Positions 1 through 7,566 of a stretch of DNA of 64,000 nucleotides are shown here, in pieces. The first letter of the stretch is position 1. The number at the start of each line of letters is the position of its first letter. The notes beneath the pieces are model-generated. The model worked only from the letters and a program-made list of their open reading frames with translations, had not been told where the DNA came from and searched no databases. The translations under genes were made by a program, and so were the position numbers. The DNA comes from Erwinia sorbitola (GTDB lineage: Bacteria; Pseudomonadota; Gammaproteobacteria; Enterobacterales; Enterobacteriaceae): assembly GCF_009738185.1 (NCBI RefSeq), contig NZ_CP046509.1:186001-250000 (forward strand). Direction: 5' to 3'.

Positions 1-1217
1 ATTTTGGCGGAATTAATATTCCCCGCATTGGTCATGAAGTCATTGTCGACTTTTTAAATGGCGATCCTGACAGGCCGCTGATTTTAGGTAGCCTCTACAA
101 TAACGTCACTATGCCCCCCTGGGATCTTCCGGCTAACGCTACACAAAGTGGTCTGGTCAGCCGAACCATCGGTGGCGGACGAACAAACTTCAACGGTATC
201 CGTTTTGAAGATAAAACGGGCAGTGAGTATTACTGGGAGCAGGCCGAGCGAGACATGAATCGGCTGACCAAACGCAACGAATACCAGTCGATAGGTGCCA
301 ACTCAAATATCAAAGTTGGATTCTCCCGAACTAAATTTGTTGGCGGTTTCCAGACGGCAAACGTTCTTGGTTTCAACAGCCTGTTGGTCGGCGGTGCGAT
401 GACCACGGTGGTTGGTGGCGCGAAGTCAGTCAACATTGGGGGGATATATGGGGTGAACGTCGGTGGCGCAGCCTCCCTCGCCGTGGGCGGCGCTAACTCT
501 CTGGCGGTGGGCGGAGCCAACTCCCGCGCGGTGGGCGGCGCAGATTCGATTGCGGTTGGCGGTGCGGCCTCGACAGTTGTCGGCGGGGCTTTCTCGCTGA
601 CTTCCGGCGGCATGCTGACCATCTGTGCTTCCAACATTAAAATTGTCGCCGGTGGAAAGATTGTGATTCAGGCAGGTGAGGTCGACATCAACCCGGGCGA
701 CTGCTGCGACTGTAAAGGAGGGTGCGGCGGCGGCGGCGGCGGGCCTGCTTTACCTGGTTTACCTGGGCTGGGAGCGTTTGGATTTATACCTTTACCGCTG
801 CCATTACCGCCATTGCCAATTTGGCCACCAGTGATACCGCCAGCAACGCCATCGGTTACGCCATCGGTCACACCGTCTGTTACGCCATCGGTCACACCGT
901 CTGTTACGCCGTCGGTTACGCCATCGGTCACACCGTCTGTTACGCCGTCCGTTACTCCATCGGTAACGCCATCCGTTACCCCATCGGTGACGCCGTCGGT
1001 CACTCCTTCGGTGACGCCATCCGTTACCCCATCGGTGACGCCATCCGTTACGCCGTCGGTCACACCGTCGGTTACGCCGTCCGTTACGCCGTCGGTTACG
1101 CCATCGGTCACACCGTCGGTGACGCCTACACCTTCCTTTACTGCTTACCTGGCAACGCCAACACCGTCCGTAACACAAACTGTGACGCCAACGCCTATTG
1201 AACGAGATGCTGAGTAA
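1..1217 (+). CDS. vgrG: VgrG, T6SS spike protein (3' part only)
   Basis: The frame is open from base 3, so the true start lies left of the window. The first visible residues (FGGINIPRIGHEVIVDFLNG) and the following GDPDRPLILGSLYN are the gp5/OB-fold signature of VgrG, the trimeric tip of the Type VI secretion tube. Next come octad repeats of the form SLAVGGAN (about bases 380-600), as expected for a gp5-type triple beta-helix needle. The C-terminus is odd: a CCDCKGGC plus poly-Gly patch, a Pro/Leu-rich stretch, 23 consecutive PSVT tetrads, then a short Thr/Pro tail. No recognisable effector domain follows. The PAAR protein, TagK, TagJ and TssE genes downstream confirm a T6SS locus. VgrG identity is certain; the role of the tail is unknown. 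Confidence 0.93.
   Translation, partial: FGGINIPRIGHEVIVDFLNGDPDRPLILGSLYNNVTMPPWDLPANATQSGLVSRTIGGGRTNFNGIRFEDKTGSEYYWEQAERDMNRLTKRNEYQSIGANSNIKVGFSRTKFVGGFQTANVLGFNSLLVGGAMTTVVGGAKSVNIGGIYGVNVGGAASLAVGGANSLAVGGANSRAVGGADSIAVGGAASTVVGGAFSLTSGGMLTICASNIKIVAGGKIVIQAGEVDINPGDCCDCKGGCGGGGGGPALPGLPGLGAFGFIPLPLPLPPLPIWPPVIPPATPSVTPSVTPSVTPSVTPSVTPSVTPSVTPSVTPSVTPSVTPSVTPSVTPSVTPSVTPSVTPSVTPSVTPSVTPSVTPSVTPSVTPSVTPSVTPTPSFTAYLATPTPSVTQTVTPTPIERDAE
849..1124 (+). repeat. 23 x 12-bp coding minisatellite (PSVT repeats) in vgrG
   Basis: Twenty-three tandem 12-bp units, each coding Pro-Ser-Val-Thr, with silent third-base variation (cca/ccg, gtt/gtc/gtg, acg/aca). The unit is a multiple of 3, so slippage changes tail length without breaking the frame. 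The array also keeps other frames open, giving false ORFs on both strands. Confidence 0.97.
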
Positions 1218-1360
1218 GAGGAAAACTTTACTATTTTCAATCACGTCAACGCCCATATGGGCGTCGACGTTTTATCAAAGGCATACCAGAGGAGCCAGTA
1301 GCAACACAACGTTTCAGTCGATCTTTGTTTCGATGATTAATCCATTAAATGAGGTGATTT

Positions 1361-1624
1361 ATGGCCAATGCAGCCAGAGTAGGTGATGCAATAAGTCATG
1401 GCGGAGCGATTGTTTCGGGTTCCGGCGATACAACCATCAACGGCAATAACGCGGGTATCGTGGGTAATAGTGTCGCCCCCTGTGCCTTACATGGAGCAGC
1501 TCCGGTAGCGACCGGATCCGGCTCTGTGTTTATTAACGGTTGCAATGCTGCGCGCCTTGGTGACGTCACCGGATGCGGCGCAGCGATTGTGACCGGCTCC
1601 GGTGATGTAGATATAGGCGGCTAA
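1361..1624 (+). CDS. PAAR-domain protein (T6SS spike tip)
   Basis: An 87-residue protein made only of a PAAR fold. It begins MANAARVGDAISHGG, has the ALHG segment near residue 43, and has two internally similar halves (ISHGGAIVSGSGDTTINGNN and CGAAIVTGSGDVDIGG). PAAR proteins cap the VgrG trimer with a sharp cone and often link effectors to it; this one has no extension, so any effector would bind non-covalently or be encoded elsewhere. It has a GAGGTG ribosome site just before ATG, follows vgrG by 143 bp, and its stop is 3 bp before the next gene, so it is probably co-transcribed with tagK. Confidence 0.9.
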   Translation: MANAARVGDAISHGGAIVSGSGDTTINGNNAGIVGNSVAPCALHGAAPVATGSGSVFINGCNAARLGDVTGCGAAIVTGSGDVDIGG

Positions 1625-1627
1625 AGC

Positions 1628-2467
1628 ATGTTCTTATCGATGACCTGGCCAGATAACCCCTGTCGTTACCATCTTGATGAGTCTCATACATCGGTAGCGA
1701 TGGTGGGTTTCAATATGTTAAACGGTACGTTCTCCCGCCCGTGCTCTGACAGCCACAACGAGAACGTTGTATTCTTTTACCGGACACTTGCCGGAGCAGT
1801 TGCCTTCAATACCTGTGATGAGTATGTCTGTATTATTGATGGAATACCGGTAGAAAAGGGCGAGGCTCGTACGCTGAATTTGGATTCAACAATTCAGATG
1901 GGTCATTACAACATTCAGGTGATTATCAGTGAAAACGCCGTTTCGCTTGAGGATATTTTTTATGCGCTCCATGATTCCGGTGCTGATAAAAGTAATATTA
2001 TCATTCCGGAAATAGAGGACATACTTCCCAGCGGTGCGCATTATGTCGGTGATTTAAACTATTTTGATGAGATGGTTTCTGAGAAGCAGGATGTCATCGA
2101 TGTGATGAAACCATTGGAAGCAGAATATAAAAAATTCCTGATTTGGGGGCATATCAATAATAATCTATACGATAAAGAGGTGCATCATTACCATCATATT
2201 AATGATGATGGCTTTTTTGATGCAGCCAGATCGGAGATGAAATCAAAGACCATTACTGAATGTATCCTTGATACGCCTTCACTGATAGATAAGGTGTGGG
2301 ATCAGCTCGAGGTGGTCAACCTCCAGGATGAAGTGCTGTTTGAAGAGGAGAAGCATGAAATTTTAATGCTGCTTGCTCCTGAGAAATTCACGGCAAAAGA
2401 GAAGAAAATGATACCAGAACTGGCCTTCCAGGATCTTTATAAGATTGGCCTGGATAGCCATTACTAA
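1628..2467 (+). CDS. tagK: TagK-like T6SS accessory protein with FHA-like N-terminus
   Basis: A 279-residue soluble protein. Residues ~20-105 look like a degenerate FHA beta-sandwich (GFNMLNGTFSRPCSDSHNEN, IIDGIPVEKGEARTLNLDS, IQMGHYNIQVII). The acidic C-terminal half ends with a block around DTPSLIDKVWDQL and LLAPEKFTAKEKKMIPELAF, which I recall from TagK proteins of enterobacterial T6SS clusters. The start is 3 bp after the PAAR stop, and tagJ follows by 24 bp, so the three probably form one operon. TagK function is not settled; FHA parts usually bind phosphothreonine. The assignment rests on context plus remembered family resemblance. Confidence 0.62.
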   Translation: MFLSMTWPDNPCRYHLDESHTSVAMVGFNMLNGTFSRPCSDSHNENVVFFYRTLAGAVAFNTCDEYVCIIDGIPVEKGEARTLNLDSTIQMGHYNIQVIISENAVSLEDIFYALHDSGADKSNIIIPEIEDILPSGAHYVGDLNYFDEMVSEKQDVIDVMKPLEAEYKKFLIWGHINNNLYDKEVHHYHHINDDGFFDAARSEMKSKTITECILDTPSLIDKVWDQLEVVNLQDEVLFEEEKHEILMLLAPEKFTAKEKKMIPELAFQDLYKIGLDSHY

Positions 2468-2491
2468 AAATGACAACTGAAGGAAACGTAG

Positions 2492-3289
2492 ATGGATACT
2501 ACAACGTCATTATATGGAGCGTTAAAGTCCTCATCGCTGGAAGAGATTCTGGCCAACTGCCTGTCGCAGGTTAGAAGTAATCCTGATGATATATCTTTAC
2601 GCGAAACCCTCTACAGGCTGTACTGCCTTGAAGGCTCGTGGCAAAAGGCGCTGATGCAGCTGCAAACTATTGAAGTGATCAAACCCGATTTAGTGCAGCA
2701 GGTGGAGATAACCAAAAACCTGGTGTTCAGTGAATTAATCAGAGAAGAAGTGCTGCGCGGAGAACGCCTGCCGGGGATGCTGAACATTGAGCTACCAGAG
2801 TGGATTAGCCTGTTACAGCAGGCAAACAAATCACTGGCTGAAGGCGCAATTACTGAGCAAGAAGAGCAGCGTAGCCAGGCTTTCTCGATGGTCAGCGTCA
2901 CCGCCGGAGATGGCCCCCATACCGGCCCGTTCTCCTGGATTGCCGATAGCGATGGGCGAATCGGGCCTGCCTGTGAATTTATTGTCGCCGGCGGCTACCG
3001 GTGGGTGCCCTTCTCTGAGATAAAGTCTTTAAGCATTGAAAAACCCACAGAGCTCATCGATCTGGTCTGGTCCAAAGCACATATCCAGACCAGTAGTGAC
3101 GTCTATTATGGCTATATCCCTTCGCGCTATCCTCTGACAGATAACGTCAGTCAGGATGCTAAACTGGGTTTAGTCACTGAATGGGAAGATATTTCTTCCT
3201 CATGTACCCGTGCCTCAGGGAGAAAAGTGATCATTACTGATTCCAGCGAGTTCTCCCTGCTTGAAAGCGAAAAAATCATGTTCGCTTAA
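2492..3289 (+). CDS. tagJ: TagJ/ImpE-family T6SS accessory protein
   Basis: A 265-residue protein of the ImpE (SciE/TagJ) family. The N-terminal ~100 residues are a TPR-like helical repeat (LEEILANCLSQVRSNPDDIS, LYRLYCLEGSWQKALMQLQT). The C-terminal ImpE domain has SWIADSDGRIGPACEFIVAG, YRWVPFSEIKSLSIEKP and a conserved YGYIPSRYP loop. TagJ proteins bind the sheath protein TssB and may help sheath assembly or ClpV recycling. A good ribosome site (AAGGAAACGTAG) precedes ATG. The gene sits between tagK and tssE, which starts 10 bp after its stop. Confidence 0.88.
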   Translation: MDTTTSLYGALKSSSLEEILANCLSQVRSNPDDISLRETLYRLYCLEGSWQKALMQLQTIEVIKPDLVQQVEITKNLVFSELIREEVLRGERLPGMLNIELPEWISLLQQANKSLAEGAITEQEEQRSQAFSMVSVTAGDGPHTGPFSWIADSDGRIGPACEFIVAGGYRWVPFSEIKSLSIEKPTELIDLVWSKAHIQTSSDVYYGYIPSRYPLTDNVSQDAKLGLVTEWEDISSSCTRASGRKVIITDSSEFSLLESEKIMFA

Positions 3290-3299
3290 GGGTCTGGTG

Positions 3300-3791
3300 A
3301 TGGAAAGAAAAAGGCAGTTTCTGCCCACCTTGCTGGAAAGGTTGCAGGACGATGAACCGAAACAAAGTCGCGAAAGCTACGATGCATTCTTTTTCGATTC
3401 AAGAATGATGCGATCTATTATTCAAAAAGATCTCGCAACCATGTTGAACAATACCAATATCGAAGAGAGCCTTGATGAAAACAAGCATCAGCAAGTGGCA
3501 GAGTCGGTTGTAAACTATGGTGTGAGAGCTTTGGTGGGAAACCATGCCAGTCAGCATAAGTGGCACGCCATCGAAATGAATATCAGAACTGCAATACTGC
3601 GGTTTGAAAGCAGGATTATACCTGAGTCGCTGGTTGTACGTTCGCTACTGAGCGAAGACCATCCGAGTAGAAACGGTATGATCCTGTTCGAAATACGCGG
3701 GCTTATTGACTGGTCTCCTCACCCGATCGATCTCTGCTTTCATGGTCATTATGATATTGAAACTTCACATACTGAATTAAAAAATATCTAA
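3300..3791 (+). CDS. tssE: TssE, T6SS baseplate (gp25-like) protein
   Basis: A 163-residue baseplate wedge protein homologous to T4 gp25. It has the N-terminal LPTLLERLQDDEP segment, RMMRSIIQKDLATMLNNTN (the gp25/TssE entry helix), VVNYGVRALVG, and the C-terminal strand region MILFEIRGLIDWSPHPIDLC. I chose the ATG at 3300 because it lies just after the tagJ stop and gives the family-typical N-terminus; an in-frame ATG at 3261 would overlap tagJ by 29 bp. It is the last T6SS gene before a long hairpin, so the operon probably ends here. Confidence 0.9.
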   Translation: MERKRQFLPTLLERLQDDEPKQSRESYDAFFFDSRMMRSIIQKDLATMLNNTNIEESLDENKHQQVAESVVNYGVRALVGNHASQHKWHAIEMNIRTAILRFESRIIPESLVVRSLLSEDHPSRNGMILFEIRGLIDWSPHPIDLCFHGHYDIETSHTELKNI

Positions 3792-3797
3792 AAAGGC

Positions 3798-3831
3798 CCC
3801 CACCGTGACGATTTTTAGCGCCACGGTGGGG
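3798..3831 (+). terminator. Hairpin after tssE, possible terminator
   Basis: A perfect 10-bp stem (CCCCACCGTG / CACGGTGGGG) with a 14-nt loop, 7 bp after the tssE stop. There is no following T tract, so termination strength is uncertain. The remaining bases to 4002 show nothing else. Confidence 0.5.
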
Positions 3832-4002
3832 AGCGTCCCCGGCTGTTCGATAAAATCTGTCCGCCTGCCTGCGCAAGCTGTGACTTCTTTGTGCTCAACC
3901 CTTGCAGCGCTTCGCTATCCAGTTAACACAATTGGGGTTTCCTCCTTCCCATCTCCTTTTCAGGATGGTTAAATCCGTTATTAACCACTGAGCGGAGGTA
4001 TT

Positions 4003-4398
4003 ATGCTGTCCTCACACACCCTTAGCCTTGCTATCCATCGTAACTGGGTAGACCTGTATGAAACTATCTGGAAACCGGAGTTTTTCCCGAAATGGGCGTC
4101 AGGTATGAGTCAGGGGCCGCTCGTGCCGGAAGGCAACAGCTGGAAAGGGCGTGGCCCTCTGGGGCCGGTGAAAGTCCGTTTCACCGAACATAATCCGTAC
4201 TGCATTATGGATCACTATATTGACAGCGGGTTCAGCAAGGAGATCTTTGTGCCGATGCGCATTGTCGCCAATGAGGAGGGGTCACAGGTGCTGATTACCG
4301 TGTTCCGTCAGCCGCTGGTGTCGGATGAAAAATTTGCCCAGGAGCTGGAGTGGGTGAAACGTGATTTGCAGGCGCTGCATACCTTGCTCACAACCTGA
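4003..4398 (+). CDS. SRPBCC-like small protein
   Basis: A 131-residue cytoplasmic protein with no signal or membrane segment. The pattern WVDLYETIWKPEFFPKWASG, GRGPLGPVKVRFTEHNPY, VFVPMRIVANEEGSQVLITV and a C-terminal amphipathic helix resembles the SRPBCC (START/polyketide-cyclase) hydrophobic-pocket fold. A strong GCGGAGG ribosome site precedes ATG. The nucleoside hydrolase starts 48 bp downstream on the same strand with its own ribosome site, so co-transcription is possible. Ligand and function are not apparent. Confidence 0.7.
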   Translation: MLSSHTLSLAIHRNWVDLYETIWKPEFFPKWASGMSQGPLVPEGNSWKGRGPLGPVKVRFTEHNPYCIMDHYIDSGFSKEIFVPMRIVANEEGSQVLITVFRQPLVSDEKFAQELEWVKRDLQALHTLLTT

Positions 4399-4446
4399 AA
4401 ACCCGAACAGGGATGAACGCCGTAATCCAACGGAAAGGAAATTCTG

Positions 4447-5367
4447 ATGAAAAAAATTATCTTTGATACTGATATTGGCGTCGATGATGCTTTCGCCCTT
4501 GCCTATGCGGCGAAATGTGCGGATATCATCGGTATTACTGCGGTATTTGGTAATGTGCCGGTAGAGCAGGTGGTGAGCAACGCCCGCCTGTTTAGCCAGA
4601 AAATTGGCCTGGATGTGCCCATTTACCGCGGCTGCTCACGACCGCTGGCGCTGCCGCCCACGCCACCCGCCACGGCGGTGCACGGCGACGACGGGCTTGG
4701 CGGAGTGTTTGCTAATCCTTATAACGGCGCGGCACCAAACGCCATCGATTTTATTATTAATAGCGTGCGCGCTAACCCCGATGCTCTCACCATTGTTGCC
4801 GTCGGGCCACTGACCAATATCGCTCAGGCGATTAATCAGGCTCCCGATATTGTGCCGCAGATTAAAGAAGTGGTGATTATGGGCGGTGCTTTTGGCACTC
4901 ACGGCTACAGCGGCAACGTCACCCCGTTTGCAGAGTTTAATATCTGGAAGGATCCCCATGCAGCCGACCAGGTGCTGAATTCCGGCCTTCCGGTAGTCGT
5001 CCTGCCGCTGGATGTCACCATGGAAGTGCATATCAGCGGTGATGAAATCCGCGCCCTGATGCATCCGGTACTTGAGGCTATTTCCCGGGGCTATCTGCGC
5101 TACAGCCAGGTCAGCAACGGTATAGAAGGCATGTCGCTGCACGATACGCTGACCATTGCCTATCTTCACAATCCTGCGTGGTTTGGCGTGACAGAAGCGC
5201 CAGTACGGGTAGTTACGGAGGGCGTCAGCCTCGGCCAGACGCTGCGCCAGCTTGGCAGTGTGGCATCATTAGATAATCCGTTTGCCGGTAGCCGGGCGCA
5301 AAAGCTCTGCCTGAGCGTCGATGTTGAACGGGTGAAAGAGCATTTCCTTGCCACTCTGAAGCTCTGA
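4447..5367 (+). CDS. Ribonucleoside hydrolase (IUNH/Rih family)
   Basis: A 306-residue inosine-uridine-type nucleoside N-ribohydrolase, which splits a ribonucleoside into base and ribose. The N-terminal calcium/ribose motif DTDIGVDDAFAL (residues 7-18) is intact. So are the HGDDGLGG loop, VAVGPLTNIAQA, the metal-binding MGGAFGTHGY block, EFNIWKDPHAAD, and SLHDTLTIA with the C-terminal metal Asp. Length fits RihA/RihB/RihC (304-313 residues); I cannot say which substrate class applies. An AACGGAAAGGAA ribosome site precedes ATG. No pentose or base transporter lies nearby. Confidence 0.9.
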   Translation: MKKIIFDTDIGVDDAFALAYAAKCADIIGITAVFGNVPVEQVVSNARLFSQKIGLDVPIYRGCSRPLALPPTPPATAVHGDDGLGGVFANPYNGAAPNAIDFIINSVRANPDALTIVAVGPLTNIAQAINQAPDIVPQIKEVVIMGGAFGTHGYSGNVTPFAEFNIWKDPHAADQVLNSGLPVVVLPLDVTMEVHISGDEIRALMHPVLEAISRGYLRYSQVSNGIEGMSLHDTLTIAYLHNPAWFGVTEAPVRVVTEGVSLGQTLRQLGSVASLDNPFAGSRAQKLCLSVDVERVKEHFLATLKL

Positions 5368-5541
5368 ATGACCCTAAAAGTCAGCTTCTGCAAAAGTGTG
5401 TAAAACGCGGTCAGTTTTCAATCAATATTTTTGACTAAGAACAGCAAAACAGTCCGCTATCACCAATTCATTAGCAAGCGTAGTATTGTTTGCAACGAGG
5501 CAGCAAGCCTTAATCAAACAAACCTAATGAAGGAATTACCC

Positions 5542-5754
5542 ATGAAATCCATCAAAACTTTTGCAGCAGTTATCGTACTCTCAGCCGTTTCTTTCGGCAG
5601 CTTCGCTCAGAGCGTCACCGCTACCGGCACCACGCTGGACAGCGCTGAAGCTAAAATTGCCGCTCAGGCACAGCAGGCCGGTGCGTCTTCTTACAAAATT
5701 ACCGAAGCTAACACCAGCAATGGCGTTCATATGACCGCTGAACTGTTGAAATAA
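5542..5754 (+). CDS. Secreted DUF1471 (YhcN/BhsA/McbA) stress peptide
   Basis: A 70-residue precursor with signal peptide MKSIKTFAAVIVLSAVSFGS and cleavage after SFA-Q. The mature part (VTATGTTLDSAEAKIAAQAQ, then AGASSYKITEANTSNGVHMT) is the single DUF1471 domain of the BhsA/McbA/YhcN group, small periplasmic proteins linked to stress and biofilm. I chose ATG 5542 because it has AAGGAATTACCC before it and gives a proper signal peptide; an upstream in-frame ATG at 5431 adds 37 unrelated residues. It stands alone, with a hairpin downstream. Confidence 0.88.
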   Translation: MKSIKTFAAVIVLSAVSFGSFAQSVTATGTTLDSAEAKIAAQAQQAGASSYKITEANTSNGVHMTAELLK

Positions 5755-5794
5755 GACAACGCGCCAGCTGGCAGACGTTGCAGTTAAAGGTTAT

Positions 5795-5827
5795 ATGCCC
5801 GGTCTCTGGATAACAGAGAACGGGCAT
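5795..5827. terminator. Hairpin between convergent genes
   Basis: Stem ATGCCCG-G-TCTCTG / CAGAGA-A-CGGGCAT with one mismatch and a 5-nt loop, between the DUF1471 gene (+) and the Rob-like gene (-). Position suggests a shared terminator; neither side has a T run. Confidence 0.5.
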
Positions 5828-5842
5828 ACCCGATCCTGACGC

Positions 5843-6709
5843 TCAGGCAATCACCGGCACATAGTAGTCGATACGGCCGCTGCCTGAACCATTCAGGTGC
5901 TGCGGATCGATACGCTCAATATCATAGCCTTCACGGCGCACGGCTCCTGCGGTTGGCAGAGCGTGCTCGTAAATCAGTTTGATGAAATCAGCGAACTGCT
6001 GCACATTGCCGTTAAAGGTGAAATGCAGATAGGTTTGCTTATCAATCGCCACATCTACCAGCGGTGTTATTGCACCTGTCGTCTCAGTATTGAGACAAGC
6101 CAGATACTGCAAGGTGGCGCAATCTTCAGCGCGAGGCCCGCCTTTAATCACATTAGTCAGCCCGAACAGCACGTCGGGTTTCTTTGCTGTCAGCGCCAGT
6201 CGCCGCTGCCACAATATTTCACGCTGATCCCAGCAAAAGTCGCAAATAGTGTCGATCGTAAAGGCGTGGTCAGTTACCCGGCCCTGTAACGTCATCGCAT
6301 CCAGCTCAACCAGTTCGCCTTGCGGAATCGGCATTTCGCCCAGGTTAATTGGCGGGCAGAGTCCCTTACATGACCAGTGCGGCGCATCACGATACTGTGC
6401 GGGCGTGATATTGAAGTGGCGCTTAAACGTTTTGTGATAAACGTTATGGCTGGAGAAACCGTGCTCGCTGCCGACGGAGTCAATCTGTTTATCAAACAGA
6501 CGCAGGGTGACAGCGCTGGAGGTCAGCCGCCGCTGACGGCAGTAAGACGCCAGCTTTTGCCCGGTCACTTCTTTAAAAATACGTTGCAGGTGCCATTTCG
6601 AATAGCCTGATTTTTCAACGAAGTCGTTAATGGTCAACGGAGTATGAATATTGCCTTCCAGCCAGTGGAGAAGCTGGTAAACAACCTCCTGTTTAAAGGT
6701 AGTTTTCAC
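5843..6709 (-). CDS. Rob/MarA-type AraC regulator with GyrI-like domain
   Basis: A 288-residue protein with the architecture and length of Rob (289). Two AraC helix-turn-helices lie at the N-terminus (LTINDFVEKSGYSKWHLQRI, FKEVTGQKLASY, then GFSSHNVYHKTFKRHFNITP), followed by a GyrI-like ligand-binding domain from ~residue 120. Rob-family proteins activate efflux and stress genes on binding hydrophobic ligands. It starts at GTG; the GTG overlaps the TGA of the upstream tetR gene (GTGA), so translation is probably coupled and the pair is one operon. It is a paralogue of Rob rather than Rob itself, judging by moderate identity and context. Confidence 0.85.
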   Translation of the reverse strand: MKTTFKQEVVYQLLHWLEGNIHTPLTINDFVEKSGYSKWHLQRIFKEVTGQKLASYCRQRRLTSSAVTLRLFDKQIDSVGSEHGFSSHNVYHKTFKRHFNITPAQYRDAPHWSCKGLCPPINLGEMPIPQGELVELDAMTLQGRVTDHAFTIDTICDFCWDQREILWQRRLALTAKKPDVLFGLTNVIKGGPRAEDCATLQYLACLNTETTGAITPLVDVAIDKQTYLHFTFNGNVQQFADFIKLIYEHALPTAGAVRREGYDIERIDPQHLNGSGSGRIDYYVPVIA

Positions 6710-7323
6710 AATGAATTACGCTCTCTGGTGAGTGTCAGCAAATGATTTTTCAGCGACAGCGGATCGCGGATGCCATGGGTATTACCCAGTGAGTAGGCGA
6801 GCCAGACTCCGTCAGCCGCCAGCCGCGCAACTTCGTGTTGTGGCAGGCTATCCGTCTCCTGGTGACGCTGCAGGCGTTCAGCCAGCCACGCAGCCCAGCG
6901 CTCGCACAGCTCGGGCGATGCCATCATCGAAAGTGACAAAGGAATAAGCAGGCTTTTATCGGCCTGCAAAATATCGTCAAACGCCACGCCGATATAAGCG
7001 CGGGTAAACCGGCCTGATGGCAGATCATCGGCGTCCATCAGGCGATCAATGGCCTGATCGTTCTCTGCCAGAAAACTGGCAAATACCGCATCCAGCAGCG
7101 CCTGCTTATGAGGGAAATGATGGAAGAATCCCCCTTTTGTTACCCCGGCGGCCGCTGAAACGGCCTGCACAGTGACTCCCGTCAGCCCACTGCGTGCCGC
7201 CAGTTCGGCCGCGCAGCGGATCAGTGCAGCCCTGACCTGTTCCGGCTGCTTTTTACGCTTATAACCCCGTTCACAGCAGAGTGCTTCGCGCAGTGAATGG
7301 GCTGTAGTGGTCTGTTTAGTCAT
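6706..7323 (-). CDS. TetR-family repressor
   Basis: A 205-residue TetR regulator with helix-turn-helix AARSGLTGVTVQAVSAAAGV followed by TKGGFFHHFPHKQALLDAVF. The C-terminal ligand domain resembles TetR_C proteins of the YcdC/YjdC type. I chose ATG 7323 because a 22-bp near-perfect operator palindrome (7337-7358) lies 14 bp upstream; the longer frame starting at 7368 would put that operator inside the coding region. The gene is first in a two-gene operon with the Rob-like activator (GTGA overlap). It probably represses itself and its partner. Confidence 0.85.
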   Translation of the reverse strand: MTKQTTTAHSLREALCCERGYKRKKQPEQVRAALIRCAAELAARSGLTGVTVQAVSAAAGVTKGGFFHHFPHKQALLDAVFASFLAENDQAIDRLMDADDLPSGRFTRAYIGVAFDDILQADKSLLIPLSLSMMASPELCERWAAWLAERLQRHQETDSLPQHEVARLAADGVWLAYSLGNTHGIRDPLSLKNHLLTLTRERNSL

Positions 7324-7336
7324 AATGTTTCGCTTT

Positions 7337-7358
7337 AAAGATACCGGGCGGTATGTTT
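7337..7358. promoter_or_regulatory. Operator palindrome of the TetR/Rob-like operon
   Basis: A core ATACCGGGCGGTAT flanked by AAAG and GTTT gives a 22-bp dyad with a single mismatched pair outside the 2-bp centre. Size, symmetry and position 14 bp before the tetR start are typical of a TetR autorepression site. Confidence 0.75.
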
Positions 7359-7566
7359 GAGGCAACATAGCATAATTTTGCCCGTGTCAGTATCATTTTG
7401 CCGCTAAAATAGTGGAAGAAGATGAAACGTTTGAACCCTGTTTAGCTGATAATAAAAAAAATAATCTGACATTTGTCATGTCCTGAGAATTAATCCCGAC
7501 CGCTGCTGTTGCCACGTGGGCAGACGTGATAGTTTTTTTGGCATAACAGTTATCAGGAAACCCGTG

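Noticed and set aside
668..1256. Repeat-rich ORFs on both strands over the PSVT region
   Set aside because: They are products of the 12-bp period. VgrG in the plus frame is the only one with homology.
5431..5541. Longer start for the DUF1471 peptide
   Set aside because: It would add 37 residues before a good signal peptide and ribosome site.
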